NCBI GenBank assembly: GCA_937871985.1
Contig: CALMPB010000068.1
Coordinates: forward strand, 1-27,701
Direction: 5' to 3'
From: an uncultured Burkholderiaceae bacterium
GTDB lineage: Bacteria; Pseudomonadota; Gammaproteobacteria; Burkholderiales; Burkholderiaceae
DNA: 27,701 bases
Shown here: one piece after another, positions 22,936 to 27,701 of the stretch
How positions within the stretch are numbered: the first letter of the stretch is position 1
Layout: each line of letters begins with the position of its first letter
Notes under the pieces: model-generated
Seen by the model: the letters and a program-made list of their open reading frames with translations, nothing else
What the model was told of the DNA's origin: nothing
Databases searched by the model: none
Program-made: the position numbers and the translations under genes

Positions 22936-24423
22936 ATGAGGTTGAGACTTCACATGCGAAGGTCCGTCGTTCTTACGGCACTAGCCGTCGCTTTAAGCTT
23001 GTCACCGGAGCTAAAGGCGGCCTCGCTGAGCTCTGAGCTGGATGGCATGTTTGCGAATGCGACCGCACCTGGGTCGTTTAACAGCCAGCTACGCAATGGC
23101 TTTGTCGGTGGGGGAATTGGTGTGCGAACTCCGGTTCGTCCGATAAACCTTATCGCGTTTGACCCGCCGAGGCTCGCTGCTGGATGTGGTGGCATAGATC
23201 TCTATGGTGGCTCGTTCTCGTTCATCAATAGCGAACAGCTGCAAGCCCTTCTTCGGCAAATCGCGGCGAACGCAATCGGCGTGGCATTCAAGGCGGCGAT
23301 CGACTATATCAACCCTGCGCTCGGCAAGATCATGGGCGACTTTCAGTCGATATTGCAAAGCTTGATGCAGAACCTTCGCAATACCTGCGCTCTTGCCCAC
23401 ACCGTCGTGAACTGGGGAAAGCAGGCGTTGTTTGCTTCAGAGGAGTCGCTCTCCGCGGAAAACTCGGAAGGAAGCGGTGGCTTTGTCGACCGGGTGGCGA
23501 GCATCACCGATTCGGTCAAAGGCTTTTTCAGCAGCGCGAATCGCCAGTCTAAGGAGGCCGCGGACAAGAACGCCATTACGGAGACCGGAAATCTCGTGTG
23601 GAAAGCGCTGGGTAACTCTGGCGCGGCAGACGAGTTCGGCAATCTGTTGACGGGCGAGTCCACGCGAAAGGCGTCGAAGGAATTCGTCATGTCGCTTTCC
23701 GGTACAGTCGTTGTCGGAGCAGACGCCTCTGACAGCGATAGCGCAAAATCCATTGGCCAGGTTCGGGCGGGCACCGTCGACCTTTACAACATCCGTGATG
23801 GAGCCAAGGAGGGCCAAGCGAGCCGGCTGGAAATGCTGCGTTGTCCAGCTAGTGGATACAACGACAGCACGGCTGACCGGGTTCCAGATGGGCCGTGCAC
23901 CACGGTGACGCTTGAAGCGGTTCCATCGTCTTTCACGGGAGTGAAAGAACACGTCGCGAAGCTGCTGTACGGTTCAACGCTTGGCGCGAAGGACCAAGTG
24001 TATGCGGATTCCATTATCGCGAAGATCAACAGTTGCGAAAGCACGCGGAACGAGTGCGGATTCACGGCGCAGCAGCGAGCTCTACTGAACGCGGTATCGG
24101 CGCCTCTCCTAGGCCTTCTGGTCGCAACCCAACAGAACACGGCATCAATGACTCAAGTCGCAAAGCAACTTGAGCCATTGATCGTGAACGAAATAACGAT
24201 TTCGTATGGGGACGCTGCGTTGCGCGCCATCCGCCAAGCATTCTCGGGTAAGGACCAATCGACAATGCCGCCAGTGATCGAGGCTCGCGAACGGTTACTG
24301 AGCGACCAAGTCCGTCAGATGCGCGAGGAAAATGCTATCCAGTGGGACCGAGTGATGAAGGCGAAGGAGTACTCGGACATCCTGGTCAAGTTCAACCCGG
24401 CCATTTTCAGGAACTATCGATGA
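22936..24423 (+). CDS. traH: TraH, F-type pilus assembly protein
   Basis: TraH is a periplasmic protein required for F pilus assembly. The 495-residue protein has a signal peptide and the highly characteristic AGCGGIDLYGGSFSFINSEQL near residue 82, followed by FKAAIDYINPALGKIM and the NTCALA segment. The C-terminal coiled coil (QVRQMREENAIQWDRVMKAKEY) is also typical. AAGGAAA stands before the ATG. Size is slightly above F TraH (about 458). The stop overlaps the next start by ATGA. Confidence 0.95.
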   Translation: MRLRLHMRRSVVLTALAVALSLSPELKAASLSSELDGMFANATAPGSFNSQLRNGFVGGGIGVRTPVRPINLIAFDPPRLAAGCGGIDLYGGSFSFINSEQLQALLRQIAANAIGVAFKAAIDYINPALGKIMGDFQSILQSLMQNLRNTCALAHTVVNWGKQALFASEESLSAENSEGSGGFVDRVASITDSVKGFFSSANRQSKEAADKNAITETGNLVWKALGNSGAADEFGNLLTGESTRKASKEFVMSLSGTVVVGADASDSDSAKSIGQVRAGTVDLYNIRDGAKEGQASRLEMLRCPASGYNDSTADRVPDGPCTTVTLEAVPSSFTGVKEHVAKLLYGSTLGAKDQVYADSIIAKINSCESTRNECGFTAQQRALLNAVSAPLLGLLVATQQNTASMTQVAKQLEPLIVNEITISYGDAALRAIRQAFSGKDQSTMPPVIEARERLLSDQVRQMREENAIQWDRVMKAKEYSDILVKFNPAIFRNYR

Positions 24424-24749
24424 TCCCGCGGAATTCCCTCGATATCGCCGTGAACGCGCCGGCGACAAGCGATTGGCTGATTCGGGTGCTGACAGTCGTA
24501 CTCCCGCCAGTGCCCGGCGTCATTGCTGTCGCGACGTGCATCTTTTGCTGCGTAATGTTCGCTCTTTCCGGAGGAAAGGTGGGCGTATTGCCGTGGGCGG
24601 GCTTCGCTGGCTTTATCGCACTGGCCGTCTGGCTCATTGTGTACACGTCGCTTTCAACTGTGCTCGTCGCGTCGCTCTTGTTCCGGCGGCTGAGGTTTGG
24701 GGCATCAGTGAAGCGCGCCGTTTCGAAGAACGACGTCCAAGCGGATTGA
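24420..24749 (+). CDS. Small membrane protein between traH and traG
   Basis: I do not recognise this 109-residue protein. It has two or three hydrophobic segments (VLPPVPGVIAVATCIFCCVMFAL; WAGFAGFIALAVWLIVYTSLSTVLVASLLF) and a basic C-terminal tail, so it is an inner-membrane protein. It starts inside the traH stop (ATGA) and ends five bases before traG, and so is made as part of the operon. It might be an entry-exclusion or TraG-helper protein, but nothing in the sequence shows this. Confidence 0.7.
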   Translation: MIPRNSLDIAVNAPATSDWLIRVLTVVLPPVPGVIAVATCIFCCVMFALSGGKVGVLPWAGFAGFIALAVWLIVYTSLSTVLVASLLFRRLRFGASVKRAVSKNDVQAD

Positions 24750-24754
24750 GAACT

Positions 24755-27701
24755 ATGGCGACCTTTACTACCTACCTGGCCGGCCCGCTCGATATGTTCT
24801 ATGCCACGCTCAATGGCGTGGCCATGGCGTTCAACGATACAGGCCTCATTACCGGCGCAGCGGTGCTTGGCGGGTTGCTCGCGATCGCCTCTGGTGCCTG
24901 GTTCCACATGAACCAGTACATGCCAAGCACTGTCAATCGAGGGCACAGCATCTTCGAGAGCGCTGTGATCATCGTGTTGGCGCTAACCGCTGCCGGATTG
25001 CCGATCCGCAACCAGCTGGTAAATGTGTATGACGGCAGCATTCGTGCGGTTGATAACGTGCCCGCGGTGCTTGGCATTCCGGCGGCACTCTACAGTCAGC
25101 TTAGCTACGGCGTCCTGGAGACTGTGGATACCTCGTTCTCGACGGTGAGCGGTAGCTACATGACTGTGGCGCAGAATGGCTTCGTTACCCCGCTTGCGCT
25201 GCTCTTCACCATGCGTGGCGGTTTGGAGAAGGCCGACCCGGCGATGGTCGCGACCTGGAAGAATTTCGTGCTTTATTGTTCGCCAAACTCTGCCGTCAAC
25301 AGCACAGAGACGGAGCAGGTTCCCGACTATTTCAACTATCTCTTGGACAACTCCAAACGGGGTGGCGTGCTGATCGGATACATCAACTACGACGGCACTG
25401 GAAATATCGAAGCTGGCGTTGCAATGTCGTGCATTGAGGCGGCAGAAGCACTGCGATCGCGCGTCGATTTGCTTTTCGCCAATGCCAATCTATCCACGTC
25501 TCCTCTGAACACCCTCATTAATCAGAACATGAAGACTGCCAAGGTCGCTTTGGGAGCGGGCGGGCAATCTTCGTATACGGTTGCGGACGTGGAGAACAGC
25601 TACAACGCCCTGATGCAGCTTGGGGCAGGATGGGGCCAATCGGCGCAACAGTTTATGCTGAACGCGCTGCTTCGCAATGCAACCGCAGACACATATCGAT
25701 GCCGACTTGCTGCCACAAGCCCATCTGCATTCAATGAGTGCACCATGATGCAAAGCGACGCCATGGAGAAGTACAAGGTGGACGCGACGGCGGCTGGTAG
25801 CGGCTTTCAGAAGACGATGTTCACCGGCATGACGTATATGCAGATGCTGTACTACGCGTTCGGTGTCATTGTTTTCCTGTACGGCTTGATTGCGGGCGCC
25901 CGTTGTTTTGGAGCAATGGCGAAGTTCATGCAGTTCGGTGCATGGGTCTTCAGCTGGCTACCGTTCGCGGCCGTGATTAATGGGTTCATCCAGCTCACCG
26001 TGGTCGAGAAGATGGGCCAGTACGCGCTCAACGCGTTAACGTTGCAGAATTTCGATGCGGTGATGTACGACACGTTGAGCACCAACCTTGCATATGCCTC
26101 CGATCTAATGGCGGCGGTTCCGTTGCTGACGATGGCGATTATCTATGGCTCCCCGTATGCAATGGCCGGTATGGCCCAACGCATGTCCGGGCGGGACTAC
26201 GTGTCCGAGGATAAGGTTGCGCCCGACTCCGTTAAGAACTCCGCTCCCATTCAAGTGACGCCGGCGTACACACAGAATATGCACGCCGGCGGCGCTTCGT
26301 CCTATGCGGCGGATCGACAGATTCAGGTCGGTAACGACCTTTCGGCCATGCAGCAGAGTACGTGGCAGCAGACTCAGCAGGCGCAAGCGTCAGTTGCTGA
26401 TGCGATGGCCCAGGTCCACTCGACTGCTTTCGGGCTCAAGTCAGGCAGCAGTACATCGACTGCTGTACGGGACACAGTTGCCACGGGTGAGGAAAGCGCA
26501 CAGATGGCCGCTCAGCAGACGTTCAAGCAGCGACTCATCGAGAGCGGGATGACGGAGCAGAAGGCAGATGCGATCTTCCGTGAGCAAAGCAAGAGCATTG
26601 GAACCAGCGTGGACGGAAAGCTGGGATTCAGCGCTCCGATGGTTGGCGGTGTGAGCGCAGGCCGATCGGTCAGCTGGACCGATTCGGATGGGAAGCGGCA
26701 CACCGAGACTATCACGCAGCAAGAGTCGGAGAAAATTAACCGCGCGGCCATGGCAGCAAACTCATCCGCCACGACGATACGAATGGGAGCATTGTCGGAC
26801 GCGGCTCATCAAGTGCAAAGAAGCGACGGCTGGGAATCAAGCGATGTGAGGTCGGCCACCGGATCGGTGACTGAGTCCGTGTCGCGCGCGCGCTCTGAAA
26901 TGGAGACTTATGCGCGCACGGAGTCCGCTGGCAGTCGAATCGGTGCGGGCTTCACGTTGAGCCTTAGCCAGAACGGGCATTTGCTGGAGAGGAACGATTC
27001 GTATGCCCCGGTCAAGTCAACTATCGATGACCTGCATAACAAGCTGGTTGAGGCTCGTCCAGAGCTTCAGTCGGTGACCAACACCACCTATAGGCAACTC
27101 ACCGACCAGGCTGGTTCCAATCGTGCCGGCTCCGAGGAATGGGCAAAGCTGGAGACGCTGCGGCAGTATGACCAGGGCGGGTACGTCCGCGCGGTCGACG
27201 TGATTGCAGGTGCGACTGGGATCGGCGCTGGTTTCGATGCCGGTGCGTTGCGCGGCGTCTCAGGTGACGTGCAGGCGCTCGCCCCGCCTGACGTAACCGG
27301 CCGCGTTGGGCCTGGCGGCGACGCCAGCTACCGGAGCGCCGGAGTGCCTGACACGATGACCGGCGACCAGTTGCGACAACAGCTGCAAAGTTCGAATCAA
27401 GGATCGACTATCGTGAGACGCGGTGAGACGCTGGAGGAAGCTAACCACGCTCGGTATGAAGGCCAGAACGCGGCGCCCGGGTCTCGTGCAGCGGATGTTG
27501 ACCTGACGGGGCGGGTCATTGAAACTCTTTCGGGGGTTCCTGCTTCCGATCCAGTCGCACGAGCTCAAGCATACCTTTCGGGCCGGGCATTCGCTGATGC
27601 GCCGCCAGTGGACGGCCAGCTTCGTGGGGACGCCACGCCTATCGCGGGTGATCGTCAGAATGGTCCGTCCAGCGCCAGTCCCGTACAGATGCCGGTAGCG
27701 G
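24755..27701 (+). CDS. traG: TraG, F-type mating-pair stabilisation protein (3' end outside window)
   Basis: TraG acts in pilus assembly and in stabilising the mating pair, and in F-like systems also interacts with the entry-exclusion protein. From ATG 24755 the frame is open to the end, 982 codons. The N-terminal 500 residues have several membrane segments (GLITGAAVLGGLLAIASGAWF; SAVIIVLALTAAGL; MLYYAFGVIVFLYGLIAGARC; VFSWLPFAAVINGF). A periplasmic/cytoplasmic Gln/Ser-rich tail follows, as in TraG of F (about 938 residues). The protein is already longer than F TraG and continues beyond the window. Gene order traH-traG supports the call. The start has only a weak GAG ahead of it. Confidence 0.92.
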   Translation, partial: MATFTTYLAGPLDMFYATLNGVAMAFNDTGLITGAAVLGGLLAIASGAWFHMNQYMPSTVNRGHSIFESAVIIVLALTAAGLPIRNQLVNVYDGSIRAVDNVPAVLGIPAALYSQLSYGVLETVDTSFSTVSGSYMTVAQNGFVTPLALLFTMRGGLEKADPAMVATWKNFVLYCSPNSAVNSTETEQVPDYFNYLLDNSKRGGVLIGYINYDGTGNIEAGVAMSCIEAAEALRSRVDLLFANANLSTSPLNTLINQNMKTAKVALGAGGQSSYTVADVENSYNALMQLGAGWGQSAQQFMLNALLRNATADTYRCRLAATSPSAFNECTMMQSDAMEKYKVDATAAGSGFQKTMFTGMTYMQMLYYAFGVIVFLYGLIAGARCFGAMAKFMQFGAWVFSWLPFAAVINGFIQLTVVEKMGQYALNALTLQNFDAVMYDTLSTNLAYASDLMAAVPLLTMAIIYGSPYAMAGMAQRMSGRDYVSEDKVAPDSVKNSAPIQVTPAYTQNMHAGGASSYAADRQIQVGNDLSAMQQSTWQQTQQAQASVADAMAQVHSTAFGLKSGSSTSTAVRDTVATGEESAQMAAQQTFKQRLIESGMTEQKADAIFREQSKSIGTSVDGKLGFSAPMVGGVSAGRSVSWTDSDGKRHTETITQQESEKINRAAMAANSSATTIRMGALSDAAHQVQRSDGWESSDVRSATGSVTESVSRARSEMETYARTESAGSRIGAGFTLSLSQNGHLLERNDSYAPVKSTIDDLHNKLVEARPELQSVTNTTYRQLTDQAGSNRAGSEEWAKLETLRQYDQGGYVRAVDVIAGATGIGAGFDAGALRGVSGDVQALAPPDVTGRVGPGGDASYRSAGVPDTMTGDQLRQQLQSSNQGSTIVRRGETLEEANHARYEGQNAAPGSRAADVDLTGRVIETLSGVPASDPVARAQAYLSGRAFADAPPVDGQLRGDATPIAGDRQNGPSSASPVQMPVA

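Noticed and set aside
1..27701. CRISPR arrays, insertion sequences and toxin-antitoxin pairs
   Set aside because: No regularly spaced repeats, transposase motifs or recognisable toxin/antitoxin pair were found in either strand.

Overview
The window runs from a host chromosome edge into an integrated conjugative element. The left 1.6 kb is GC-rich and carries the end of pstA, the whole of pstB and a decayed MFS transporter gene. The PstB sequence and the presence of a decaying neighbour suggest a Bordetella/Achromobacter-like betaproteobacterium (inference from remembered family resemblance, not from a search). A complete tRNA-Pro(UGG) gene at 1642-1718 is the likely integration target. Everything to its right reads as one mobile element with lower and more mixed GC, probably an ICE or integrated plasmid. 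No integrase or relaxase lies inside the window, so both are presumably beyond the right edge.

Left arm of the element (about 1.72-6.7 kb): terminator hairpins and a tandem 12-bp repeat next to the tRNA, then an AlpA-type excisionase/regulator and a CI/LexA-like repressor, both leftward. An uncharacterised gene in the cro position, a DUF1376 (YdaU-like) protein, a DnaC-type helicase loader and a DnaB-type replicative helicase follow, all rightward. This is a phage-style control and replication block. The repressor looks unable to self-cleave because both residues of the S24 Ser/Lys dyad are replaced.

Middle (6.78-12.94 kb): a rightward cluster encodes a small membrane protein, a GspE/PilB-type secretion ATPase, a periplasmic DsbA-like thiol oxidoreductase, a VirB1-like lytic transglycosylase and an H-NS-like protein, closed by a terminator. 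A leftward pair or trio follows: a type IV coupling protein and, downstream of it, two overlapping reading frames, one a two-helix membrane protein and the other a soluble regulator-like protein.

Right arm (12.98-27.7 kb): one long rightward transfer operon starts from a good sigma70-type promoter and runs ompA-like, traL, traE, traK, traB, traV, traA (pilin), traC, trbI, an S26-type peptidase, traF, traH, a small membrane gene and traG (cut by the window end). This is an F-type (MPF-F) type IV secretion system. Many genes overlap by ATGA or GTGA, which implies translational coupling. A strong hairpin after the pilin gene may act as an attenuator that gives pilin excess. traW, traU, trbC and traN are not in their usual place between trbI and traF and must be elsewhere if present.

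The most interesting point is the combination: phage-like repression and DnaB/DnaC replication, an F-type conjugation channel, and a GspE-like ATPase not found in the classical F set, joined with promoters that carry spaced direct repeats.
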